From Candidatus Aalborgicola danicus (lineage in GTDB: Bacteria; Pseudomonadota; Gammaproteobacteria; Burkholderiales; Burkholderiaceae_C), in NCBI GenBank assembly GCA_016703945.1, contig JADJBC010000002.1, forward strand, positions 1 to 64,000: a DNA stretch of 64,000 nucleotides, read 5' to 3'. Below, in pieces: positions 31,888-39,500 of this stretch (its first letter is position 1; each line of letters starts with the position of its first letter). Made by a program: the position numbers and the translations under genes. The notes under the pieces are model-generated. The model worked only from the letters and a program-made list of their open reading frames with translations, did not search any database and had not been told where the DNA came from.

Positions 31888-34232
31888 ACACCCGCGGCAC
31901 ATCCCCTTCGGTGGCCGCCGGTACGGGCCACCGGCTTGAGAGTGGCGTATCCAAACCCCACGAAAGCGCGGCAGCCCAGGTGGCCGGTGGCGCCACCTAT
32001 ATTGATGACATTCCCGAAGTGCGCAGCACCTTACATGCCGCGCCCATCCTGTCCACCGTGGCGCATGGCCGCCTGCTGGGTGTGGACGCCACGGCAGCAC
32101 TGGCCATGTCCGGCGTGCGCGATGTGGTGCTGGCGCGCGACATCCCTGGCGACCCCATGCTGGCCGCTTTTGCCGGTGATGAGCCGGTGTTTGCAATAGA
32201 CACGGTGCAGCACATCGGCCAGGTTGTCGGCCTGTTGGTGGCCGATACGGTGATGCAGGCACGCCGCGCCGCGCGCAAAGTCAAGCTCGCCATCGAAGCC
32301 CTGCCCGCCATCCTGACGATCCAGGATGCGTTGGCCGCGCAAAGTTTTGTGTTGCCGCCGGTGTTCGTGAAACGGGGTGACGCGGCAGCAGCCCTGGCCC
32401 GCGCGCAAAACACGCTGGCTGGCACGCTGGAGGTGGGTGGCCAGGAGCACTTTTATCTGGAAGGCCAGGTGGCCTATGTATTGCCACAGGAGCAAAACCA
32501 GTGGTCGGTCTACTCCAGCACCCAGCACCCCGGCGAGGTGCAGCACTGGGTCTCACACGCGCTGGGCCTGGACAACCACGCCGTGAAGGTGGAGTGTCGA
32601 CGCATGGGCGGCGGCTTTGGCGGCAAGGAGACTCAGGCCGGGCATCTGGCGGTGTGGGCTGCCATTGCTGCGCACAAGCTGCGCTGCCCGGTGAAGCTGC
32701 GACTGGACCGCGATGACGACTTCATGGTCACCGGCAAACGCCACCCGTTTGCCTATGAATACAGCGCAGGTTTTGACGACACGGGTCGGCTGACCGCCCT
32801 CAAGCTGATGATGGCGGCCAACTGCGGCTTCAGCGCCGATCTGTCCGGCCCGGTGGCCGACCGTGCCGTCTTCCACAGCGACAACGCCTACTACCTGCAG
32901 GACGTGGAGATTGCCTCGTACCGCTGCAAGCTCAACACCCAGAGCCACACCGCGTTTCGCGGTTTTGGCGGGCCACAGGGCGTGATCCTGATCGAGACCA
33001 TCATGGGCGACATCGCCCGCCACCTGGGCCTGGACCCGCTGGATGTGCGCCTGCGCAACCTGTACAGCGATGAAGCCATACCCGGCACGGATGCCAGGCG
33101 CGACACCACGCACTACAGCATGCGGGTGGAAGACAACATCTTGGCACCATTGCTATCAAAACTGGAGCACACTGCACAGTATCGACGAGGGCGAGAAGCC
33201 GTTTTGGCTTGGAACGCTGCCAACCCCGTCATCAAGAAGGGCCTAGCCATCACCCCGGTCAAGTTTGGTATCAGCTTTACCGCCACGCTGTTCAACCAGG
33301 CCGGCGCATTGGTGCATGTGTACACGGACGGTAGTGTGCAGGTCAACCACGGCGGCACCGAGATGGGCCAGGGCCTGAACACCAAGGTCGCACAGATTGT
33401 GGCCGATGAGCTGGGCGTGCCTTTTGATCGCGTGCTTTGTACGGCCAGCGATACCAGCAAAATTCCCAATGCGTCGGCCACAGCGGCGTCGGCAGGTACC
33501 GACTTGAATGGCCGCGCGGCGCAGTTTGCGGCTCGCCATGTGCGTGACAACCTGGCAGCTTTCGTCTGCGGGCTGGACGGGTGCGGCGCGGGTGCGGTGC
33601 GTTTTTCTGGTGGGCAGGTGTTGTCGCCCAAGACCACCCGCAGCTTTGACGACGTGGTGAAGCTGGCCTATGCCAACCGCATCCAGCTTTGGAGTGACGG
33701 CTTTTACCGGACCCCCAAAATCCACTACGACAAGACCACGCTGACCGGGCGGCCGTTTTACTATTTCGCCTACGGCGCCGCCTGCACCGAAGTGGCCATC
33801 GACACCCTCACCGGCGAGAGCCGCGTGCTCAAGGTGGACATCCTGCACGACGTTGGCCGCTCCATCAACCCGGCCATCGACATCGGCCAGATTGAAGGCG
33901 GTTTTGTGCAAGGTATGGGCTGGCTCACCACGGAGCAACTGGTGTGGAACGACAAGGGCCTCCTGACCACCCACGCCCCCAGCACTTACAAGATCCCCAC
34001 TGCGGGTGATGTGCCCAGCCACTTCAGGGTGGATCTGTGGCCCGAGCCCAACCGCGAGGACAATGTCTTTGGCAGCAAGGCCGTGGGCGAGCCGCCCTTC
34101 ATGCTGGCAATCAGTGTTTATGAGGCTTTAAGGGATGCGATTGCAGCGACTGGCGATGGCGGGCCGGTGCGGCTGACCTGCCCAGCGACCGCGGAGAATG
34201 TGTTGCGGGCGCTGGCGGGTCATGGCCGGTAA
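31884..34232 (+). CDS. xdhB: Xanthine dehydrogenase molybdenum-binding subunit
   Basis: XdhB holds the molybdopterin cofactor and the substrate site of xanthine dehydrogenase. The 782-residue protein has the N-terminal aldehyde oxidase/xanthine dehydrogenase hammerhead domain (about residues 25-130) and the Mo-binding domain. Marks are RRMGGGFGGKETQAGHLA, SHTAFRGFGGPQGV (with the Arg that orients purines), NHGGTEMGQGLNTKVAQIV and the catalytic Glu in KAVGEPPFMLAIS. It is coupled to xdhA by an ATGA overlap. The chaperone gene xdhC, usually next in the operon, is instead at 56 kb. A possible dispersed-repeat copy lies at 33150-33204. Confidence 0.95.
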   Translation: MNTRGTSPSVAAGTGHRLESGVSKPHESAAAQVAGGATYIDDIPEVRSTLHAAPILSTVAHGRLLGVDATAALAMSGVRDVVLARDIPGDPMLAAFAGDEPVFAIDTVQHIGQVVGLLVADTVMQARRAARKVKLAIEALPAILTIQDALAAQSFVLPPVFVKRGDAAAALARAQNTLAGTLEVGGQEHFYLEGQVAYVLPQEQNQWSVYSSTQHPGEVQHWVSHALGLDNHAVKVECRRMGGGFGGKETQAGHLAVWAAIAAHKLRCPVKLRLDRDDDFMVTGKRHPFAYEYSAGFDDTGRLTALKLMMAANCGFSADLSGPVADRAVFHSDNAYYLQDVEIASYRCKLNTQSHTAFRGFGGPQGVILIETIMGDIARHLGLDPLDVRLRNLYSDEAIPGTDARRDTTHYSMRVEDNILAPLLSKLEHTAQYRRGREAVLAWNAANPVIKKGLAITPVKFGISFTATLFNQAGALVHVYTDGSVQVNHGGTEMGQGLNTKVAQIVADELGVPFDRVLCTASDTSKIPNASATAASAGTDLNGRAAQFAARHVRDNLAAFVCGLDGCGAGAVRFSGGQVLSPKTTRSFDDVVKLAYANRIQLWSDGFYRTPKIHYDKTTLTGRPFYYFAYGAACTEVAIDTLTGESRVLKVDILHDVGRSINPAIDIGQIEGGFVQGMGWLTTEQLVWNDKGLLTTHAPSTYKIPTAGDVPSHFRVDLWPEPNREDNVFGSKAVGEPPFMLAISVYEALRDAIAATGDGGPVRLTCPATAENVLRALAGHGR
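33150..33204 (+). repeat. Possible copy of dispersed short repeat inside xdhB
   Basis: TTGCTATCAAAACTGGAGCA, then AGTATCGACGAGGGCGAGAA, fits the family pattern and uses codons unlike the rest of the gene (CTA, TCA, CGA-CGA-GGG). Protein length here looks normal. Confidence 0.5.
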
Positions 34233-34352
34233 AGACGCATTGCCGAAGTAAACACTAGAGATTGGCCTCCTCCAAACCGGTCGTACGCTCCTGTCGCCCG
34301 ACGGGTGCCTGCTTGGCGCTGATTTAAAGAACCGGAGCACAGTCCACTGGCC

Positions 34353-34363
34353 AAGTTGAGTCG
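34353..34363 (+). repeat. Left direct repeat flanking the nuclease/ADP-ribosylglycohydrolase island
   Basis: AAGTTGAGTCG here recurs exactly at 37158-37168; with neighbours the match is about 15 of 17 bases. The pair encloses about 2.8 kb with the three-gene operon. Confidence 0.5.
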
Positions 34364-34394
34364 TAAGTCATTTGCATCTCAGGGCAGTGAAATT

Positions 34395-34580
34395 ATGAAA
34401 TCAGTCAATCCAACCGTGCTGTTTAATTCAAAAAAACTTAAATCGCAGCGTTGGTTTGTCTATGACAATCAATTCATTCCCCTTGCAAAAGTACGACCTT
34501 TTTCGTCGAACAATGTCGGTACTATGGGATCAAAGTGGTGCATGTCTTCCAGGTGCGATGCTCAATTGACAAAAGAGTGA
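34395..34580 (+). CDS. Possible small protein in front of the island operon
   Basis: A 61-codon frame (MKSVNPTVLFNSKKLKSQRW at the start) ends five bases before the first supported gene of the island. Its composition is AT-richer than the surrounding chromosome and similar to that gene. No strong ribosome site or family is seen, and the C-terminal part (GTMGSKWCMSSRCDAQLTKE) does not suggest a fold. It could be a real leader gene, a remnant, or chance. Confidence 0.3.
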   Translation: MKSVNPTVLFNSKKLKSQRWFVYDNQFIPLAKVRPFSSNNVGTMGSKWCMSSRCDAQLTKE

Positions 34581-34585
34581 CAGCG

Positions 34586-35062
34586 ATGGCAACAAAACGT
34601 ATTAGCACCAAATTGCTCGGAGATGCCGGTGAGCACTATGCCTTGAGCCGGTTCAGTTTTGCCGGAAACTATGCAGCAAAGATGCCAGATAACTGGGAAG
34701 GCTACGACCTTGCTGTAGAAACCGGTCAGGGACTCGTCCGTGTCAGCGTCAAGACGCGCAGTGAATCTAGTGCATGGAGGGCCAACAGTTGGTTCAACTG
34801 GGACGACCGTAAAGACTGCGACTGGTTCGTGTTTATCTTCAAGGCCGCAAATGGGCAACTTCGGTCATGGGTCATTCCATCCGAGGTAGCGGATGCGCGT
34901 GCCACGAAGCCAACATCGCGCAGTAAAACTCCTTGGTACAGAGAGTTATCTTGGAGGAAGATAACTCAACCCATTTTGCTTGCGTACGAAGACAACTGGT
35001 CCATGAATACGGGTATTCCAGTAGAGGATGCCGCGAACGCAAATACTCAGGAGGCTTCCTAA
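34586..35062 (+). CDS. PD-(D/E)XK-like nuclease-fold protein, function unknown
   Basis: The 158-residue protein begins MATKRISTKLLGDAGEHYAL and has an arrangement I read as a small PD-(D/E)XK-like fold: a Glu in a first helix (GDAGEHYALSRF), an Asp in NWEGYDLAVET, and a Lys in VRVSVKTRSES where D/E-X-K nucleases have their core. Then follow DDRKDCDWFVFIFKAANGQL and a conserved-looking RSWVIPSEVADA. Known relatives of this fold include restriction and repair nucleases; whether this one cuts is unknown. It is the first gene of a tight operon: its TAA overlaps the ATG of the ADP-ribosylglycohydrolase. Local GC is lower than in neighbouring xdhB. Confidence 0.7.
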   Translation: MATKRISTKLLGDAGEHYALSRFSFAGNYAAKMPDNWEGYDLAVETGQGLVRVSVKTRSESSAWRANSWFNWDDRKDCDWFVFIFKAANGQLRSWVIPSEVADARATKPTSRSKTPWYRELSWRKITQPILLAYEDNWSMNTGIPVEDAANANTQEAS

Positions 35063-35883
35063 TGTTAGGCGCAATCATTGGCGATATCGTCGGCTCAGTC
35101 TATGAGTTCGACAACATCAAAACAAAAGACTTTCCTCTTTTTCGGGAAGACAGTCGAATCACGGACGACACGGTCTGTACGGTGGCTGTCGCCGACAGCA
35201 TTTTGAACAATAGGGACCCAGTCGAGACCATGGTTTATTGGTGCCGCAAACACAATAGTATGGGTTATGGTGATCGTTTTGTTAAGTGGTTTGATTTGCC
35301 GTGGCAAGAGCCATATGGCAGTTTTGGCAATGGCGCGGCCATGCGAGTCAGCCCCGCCGCATTTTTGGCACCCACTATTGAATGTGCAAGAAAATTAGCT
35401 CTCCGGGTGACAGAAATCACGCACAACCATCCTGAAGGAATCAAAGGCGCGCTAGCCACTAGCGACGCGATCTGGATGGCATTCAATTCTGCTGAGCCAA
35501 CAGAAATTCGAAAGCATATCGAAACCATGTATGGCTATGACCTCAATCGCACGGTGGACTTGATTCGACCGACATACAAATTCAACGAGTCTTGTATGGG
35601 CACGGTGCCAGAAGCGATTATTTGTGCTTTAGAGGCAGCGGATTTTGAGGATGCCATTCGAAATGCCATTTCCATTGGTGGTGACAGTGACACTTTGGCT
35701 GCGATAACAGGGGCAATTGCGGAAGCACGCTTCATGATCCCGGACGACATATGCCAAGAAGCATTGCGTCGTATGCCGGACGATTTAAGAATGGTAATTT
35801 TGCAAATGTATCGGGATGCTTCCAAACACACTGGCGGGTTTCGTATGCCGTTGTCAGCAGTTGCAGGCTCGTTTGCCATATGA
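35062..35883 (+). CDS. ADP-ribosylglycohydrolase family protein
   Basis: The 273-residue protein is a DraG/ARH-type hydrolase that removes ADP-ribose from proteins, nucleic acids or small molecules. It starts MLGAIIGDIVGSVYEFDNIK and carries the magnesium-site motifs EDSRITDDTVCTVAVADS and ISIGGDSDTLAAITGAIAEA, with FGNGAAMRVSP between them. AGGAGG lies eight bases before the ATG. The gene overlaps both neighbours by one to four bases, so the three products are made together. In other systems ADP-ribosyl hydrolases pair with ADP-ribosylating toxins as antitoxins; no transferase is visible here. Confidence 0.92.
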   Translation: MLGAIIGDIVGSVYEFDNIKTKDFPLFREDSRITDDTVCTVAVADSILNNRDPVETMVYWCRKHNSMGYGDRFVKWFDLPWQEPYGSFGNGAAMRVSPAAFLAPTIECARKLALRVTEITHNHPEGIKGALATSDAIWMAFNSAEPTEIRKHIETMYGYDLNRTVDLIRPTYKFNESCMGTVPEAIICALEAADFEDAIRNAISIGGDSDTLAAITGAIAEARFMIPDDICQEALRRMPDDLRMVILQMYRDASKHTGGFRMPLSAVAGSFAI

Positions 35884-36851
35884 CCATCACTTGCACTCAG
35901 GCTCTATTCATCAAATTGGGCAACGGCAACAAATGGGCCGATGAATGCTTCGCAAACGGTACCTCAAAGGGTTTCGTTCGGCTGGACTATTCGGAAATCC
36001 CTCATAAATTGGCCAATGGTTTACCTGGGAATTCTGAAGCCGTATTCGAGGCTGCCATCAATTTTCCGCTTGGTGCAACCACAGGGGCCTCGCGCCGTCA
36101 TGTCAATGAAATCTGCAAGTTTTACGCATCTAACGAACAAGTTCTTTGGTTCACCTTTCATGCCAATCGTCTTTGGTGGTGCTTTTCAAAACATAAGGTT
36201 ACGCCAGAAATTGTGGATGGCACGGAGCTGAAGCGGCGCTCTGTCATCGGCAGGTGGAGTGATGCAAACATTCTTGGTGAAACACTTTTGAAGTCAAAAC
36301 TGAGCGGTAATTTGCTCAAAACCGAGGGGTTTAAGGGAACCATTTGCGTTATCGCAGACGATGTACGGGATTACTTGCTAAACAAGATCAATGGCACGGT
36401 TGAACCCCATGTACGGCAAGCGCAAGAGGCGCAGCAAGTGCTCAGTACCGCTCTCATTCCAGTTATTCAACACTTGCACCCTGCGGATTTTGAAATTTTG
36501 GTCGATCTCATTTTTATGCATGGTGGATGGCAACGCGTGGGAATTTCGGGTGGCACAGAAAAGGACATCGACCTTGATCTTGAATCACCTATCACGGGTG
36601 AGCACATTGCCGTGCAAGTGAAGTCGAAAGCAAATGTGGGTGTATGGAGCAACTATCGAAAAGTTGCAGATGAGATGAAAGACTACTCCCGCTTCTACTT
36701 TGTTACCCATTCCCCGGACAGAGCGCTTCAAGAAGCGGCAAAGGCGCAAACTTCAGCCGATGGCAGGTACGTATATTGGGATGAGGTAGAGCTAACCCGT
36801 CACGTCATACGGAGTGGACTTACTGGCTGGGTGCTGGACAAAGCGGCATGA
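35880..36851 (+). CDS. Mrr-type restriction endonuclease-like protein with N-terminal sensor-like domain
   Basis: The 323-residue protein starts at the ATGA overlap with the glycohydrolase gene. Its N-terminal half (ALFIKLGNGNKWADECFANG, then RRHVNEICKFY and LWFTFHANRLWWCFS) resembles the EVE/PUA-like module found before nuclease domains in modification-dependent systems. The C-terminal half is Mrr/PD-(D/E)XK-like: HPADFEILVDLIFMHGGWQR, the Asp in GTEKDIDLDLES and the QVKSK core in IAVQVKSKANVG. I infer a nuclease that is guided or gated by the N-terminal domain. No methyltransferase accompanies it, which fits a modification-dependent or abortive system better than classic restriction-modification. 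Confidence 0.8.
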   Translation: MTITCTQALFIKLGNGNKWADECFANGTSKGFVRLDYSEIPHKLANGLPGNSEAVFEAAINFPLGATTGASRRHVNEICKFYASNEQVLWFTFHANRLWWCFSKHKVTPEIVDGTELKRRSVIGRWSDANILGETLLKSKLSGNLLKTEGFKGTICVIADDVRDYLLNKINGTVEPHVRQAQEAQQVLSTALIPVIQHLHPADFEILVDLIFMHGGWQRVGISGGTEKDIDLDLESPITGEHIAVQVKSKANVGVWSNYRKVADEMKDYSRFYFVTHSPDRALQEAAKAQTSADGRYVYWDEVELTRHVIRSGLTGWVLDKAA

Positions 36852-37055
36852 AGTTCTGGCGGAGGACAATGATAGGGTTCGAGCATCCTCGCCGACTGCA
36901 ACTTTGACCTCTGTTGGGGTGCACGATGATTGCGTTGACGAATGTCCGTTGGCTACTGCCTCAATTCATGACGATGGGCTGCCACATAGCGGGTATTCGT
37001 GACCGACCGCAACCCTAAACTGACTCCCGTTGCCGGTCCAACCAACACCCTACCC

Positions 37056-37134
37056 GCATGGTTTGGGCCGTTGGTACCCGCCGATTTCTGGGCCTTTGAC
37101 AGTATGAGGCGGCGGCCAATGGCCCAAACCATGC
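37056..37134. repeat. Long inverted repeat in the right flank of the island
   Basis: GCATGGTTTGGGCCGTTGG (37056-37074) pairs with CCAATGGCCCAAACCATGC (37116-37134) with a single mismatch over 19 bases, around a 41-base spacer. It has no T-run, so it is not an ordinary terminator. It could be a transposon or recombination-site remnant, or an RNA/cruciform structure. Confidence 0.7.
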
Positions 37135-37157
37135 CGCCAGAAGCGTAAAAGCGCTAA

Positions 37158-37168
37158 GTTGAGTCGCA
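37158..37168 (+). repeat. Right direct repeat flanking the island
   Basis: AAGTTGAGTCG is identical to 34353-34363. It may be a target duplication or recombination footprint. Confidence 0.5.
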
Positions 37169-37183
37169 ATTTAGTCCCCAATT

Positions 37184-37237
37184 TGCTACAGAATTCGTAG
37201 CTGTCTGCGCTTATTCCACGAGGGCTTCAGGCCTATT
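37184..37237 (+). repeat. Copy of dispersed short repeat
   Basis: TTTGCTACAGAATTCGTAGC continues with GCGCTTATTCCACGAGGGCT and CAGGCCTATT, a nearly complete family copy, intergenic, beside the right end of the island. Confidence 0.85.
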
Positions 37238-37393
37238 GAGCACATAGACTCTCATTCATTCTGCGTAGAGAGTGGTAAAACCCAACCCCGGCGTGTGGCC
37301 GGTGTTCATTCGGATGTTGACATCACGTGCTGCCGCGTTTGGCCGGCTGATGCCATGCCGTCCTGCCCGGCAGGGCAGGACACTGAGCACCTG

Positions 37394-38251
37394 TTAGAAG
37401 TGGTATTCCACGCGGACCATGGGCGTCTTGGCAAACGCACCTCGACCGGCAACACCGTCGCTGTCATTGCCAAACTTGTTTTTCCAGTACTGGTATTCCA
37501 GGCCGACTTTCAGGCTCTTGGGCGCCATGCCCAGTGGTCCGCTCAGGTCGTACATGAGCTGCATGTCGATGTTGGTCTCTGCTGCGCTGTCGCCGCCCGA
37601 CTCGTTCTTGCCCTTGGCCGCGATGACATTGGCAAAGCCCTCAAACGAGAACCCGCTCTTGCCCAGCGGAATGCCCCAGGCTGCACCCAGCATGGCATGG
37701 GTGTCGTAGGTGTAGCGTGGTGTCGAGACCTTGCTGAAGGTGTTGTACGGTGCGTTGCTTTCCCACAGCAGCAACAGGCTGACGTTCAGGAAGCCGGGCA
37801 CATCCATCATGAAGGTTGGGCCAGCCACCAGCATGCGCTTCTTGGAGTTGTAGCCCGCATCGGTCTTGGTGTTGTAGTCAAAGCCAGCGGTGATACCCAC
37901 ACCGCGCACCGGACCGAACTTGTAGGGTGATCCTGTGAGCTTCTCCAGCTCGACCGTGTTGCGGTAGACCACGTAAACCTCTTGCGCGCCATTGCTGGAG
38001 CCGGCACCGGCAGGGTCTTTGTTGTCCGACAGCAGCATGTCCACATTGAAGAAGTTGGTGCCGTACTTGTAGCCACTGACGTGGTTGAGGTTGACGATGT
38101 CTTTGCTGATGGCGTTGTTGTTGAACGGCTCGGCAAATTCGGTTCCATAACGGTAGCCGATGGAGGTGTCGCTAAAGGTCGCGGCCTGGGCTGCAAAAGT
38201 GCAAGTCAGTGCGGCGGCGCCAGCTATGGTGCGTGCAATTTTTTGGTGCAT
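37394..38251 (-). CDS. Tsx-like nucleoside-specific outer membrane channel
   Basis: The 285-residue protein has a signal peptide (cleaved near FAAQAA) and the Tsx/OmpK channel pattern: FSDTSIGYRYGTEFAEPFNN, then NHVSGYKYGTNFFNVDMLLS, alternating aromatic strands, and a terminal Phe (RVEYHF) recognised by the BAM machinery. Tsx channels pass nucleosides across the outer membrane. This matches the purine/nucleoside ABC importer and catabolic genes nearby. It is divergent from the ABC transporter at 38396. The ATG at 38249-38251 is chosen because the signal peptide starts there. Confidence 0.87.
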   Translation of the reverse strand: MHQKIARTIAGAAALTCTFAAQAATFSDTSIGYRYGTEFAEPFNNNAISKDIVNLNHVSGYKYGTNFFNVDMLLSDNKDPAGAGSSNGAQEVYVVYRNTVELEKLTGSPYKFGPVRGVGITAGFDYNTKTDAGYNSKKRMLVAGPTFMMDVPGFLNVSLLLLWESNAPYNTFSKVSTPRYTYDTHAMLGAAWGIPLGKSGFSFEGFANVIAAKGKNESGGDSAAETNIDMQLMYDLSGPLGMAPKSLKVGLEYQYWKNKFGNDSDGVAGRGAFAKTPMVRVEYHF

Positions 38252-38395
38252 GTTGGTGTTTCCAAATGAAGTTGAGAGAAGACGCAGGTTTGCGACCAAC
38301 GCCTATGCAATTAGCGGGCCATTCTGCATTTCAGGCACCGTTCTTGCTGGTGGTATGCAGTGCCGACTTGTTTTATTCCTACCGCCGGAGTCCCC

Positions 38396-39424
38396 ATGAA
38401 AAAACGCAGCTTTCTCACATGCACCGCCTTGGCCCTTGCGGTTTTGGCCTCCAGTGCCGCCCACGCACAGACCACGCCCATCAAGTTCCAGCTGGACTGG
38501 CGCTTTGAAGGCCCCTCGGCCCTGTTCCTGACCCCCGCCGCCAAGGGTTATTTCAAGGACGCCAAGCTGGACGTGACCATTGACGCTGGCAACGGCTCGG
38601 GCGGCACGGTCACCCGCGTGGCATCAGGCGCCTACGACATGGGGCTGGCCGATCTGGCCGCCTTGATGGAATTCCACGCCAACAATCCCGACGCTCCCAA
38701 CAAACCGGTGGCCGTGATGATGGTCTACAACGACACGCCGGCCTCGGTCATGGCGTTGAAGAAATCTGGAATCAAGACCCCCGCCGACCTGAGCGGCAAG
38801 AAGCTGGGCGCACCGGTGTTTGACGCCGGGCGCAAGGCCTTTCCCATCTTTGCCAAGGCCAATGCCGTGACGGGTTTCACCTGGACGGCGATGGACCCTC
38901 CGCTGCGCGAAACCATGTTGGTGCGCGGTGACGTCGATGCCATCACCGGCTTCACCTTTACCTCGCTGCTGAATCTGGAAGCGCGTGGCGTCAAGGCGGC
39001 CGATGTGGTCGTCATGCCCTACCCCGACTTTGGCGTGAAGCTGTATGGCAATGCCATCATCGTGTCGCCCAAGCTGCTCAAGGACAATCCGGCCGCGGTC
39101 AAGGCCTTCCTGAGCGCCTTCACCAAGGGCGTGAAGGATGTGCTGGCCAACCCGGCGGCGGCCATTGCCGACGTCAAGGCGCGAGACGGCATCATCAATG
39201 TGGATCTGGAAACCCGCCGCCTGAAGCTGGCGATTGACACCGTGGTCAACAGCCCCAACGCCCGCGCCGAAGGCTTTGGCCAGGTCAACGCGCCGCGCCT
39301 GGCGCTGATGGCCAGCCAGGTGTCGGATGCCTTCACCACCAAGACCCGCATCAACCCCGATGTGGTGTGGAGCAGCGCCTACCTGCCGTCCAAGGCGGAA
39401 CTCGCCATCTTGCCCAAGAAGTGA
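38396..39424 (+). CDS. ABC transporter substrate-binding protein (NMT1/ThiY-like)
   Basis: The 342-residue exported protein has a signal peptide (to ASSAAHAQ) and an NMT1/SsuA-like binding fold: IKFQLDWRFEGPSALFLTPA, then AAKGYFKDAKLDVTID, DMGLADLAALMEF and VRGDVDAITGFTF. Relatives bind thiamine pyrimidine precursors, sulfonates, nitrate or purine/pyrimidine derivatives; the LDWRFEGPSA start is close to the pyrimidine-precursor binders. CCGGAG lies before the ATG. The ATPase and permease genes follow. Placement between a nucleoside channel and purine genes suggests a nucleobase-like ligand, but this is inference. Confidence 0.88.
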   Translation: MKKRSFLTCTALALAVLASSAAHAQTTPIKFQLDWRFEGPSALFLTPAAKGYFKDAKLDVTIDAGNGSGGTVTRVASGAYDMGLADLAALMEFHANNPDAPNKPVAVMMVYNDTPASVMALKKSGIKTPADLSGKKLGAPVFDAGRKAFPIFAKANAVTGFTWTAMDPPLRETMLVRGDVDAITGFTFTSLLNLEARGVKAADVVVMPYPDFGVKLYGNAIIVSPKLLKDNPAAVKAFLSAFTKGVKDVLANPAAAIADVKARDGIINVDLETRRLKLAIDTVVNSPNARAEGFGQVNAPRLALMASQVSDAFTTKTRINPDVVWSSAYLPSKAELAILPKK

Positions 39425-39436
39425 TGGCTGGACTTT

Positions 39437-39499
39437 TTGGTAGCTACTCACAATTCGATAGCTGCTTGCGCAATGAATACGGAGGCTAGAGCCAGATTT
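39437..39499 (+). repeat. Copy of dispersed short repeat
   Basis: TAGCTACTCACAATTCGATA, then GCTGCTTGCGCAATGAATAC and GGAGGCTAGAGCCAGATTT, is a family copy filling the gap between the binding-protein and ATPase genes. Its GGAGG lies about 15 bases before the ATPase ATG. Confidence 0.7.
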
Positions 39500-39500
39500 G

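Larger units (their letters stand above)
36852..37183. other. Non-coding right flank of the island
   Basis: I see no gene in this part of the 540-bp gap before the porin gene. It holds a near-perfect 19-base inverted repeat (37056-37134), the second copy of the AAGTTGAGTCG direct repeat (37158-37168) and, just beyond, a copy of the dispersed short repeat. Confidence 0.6.
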
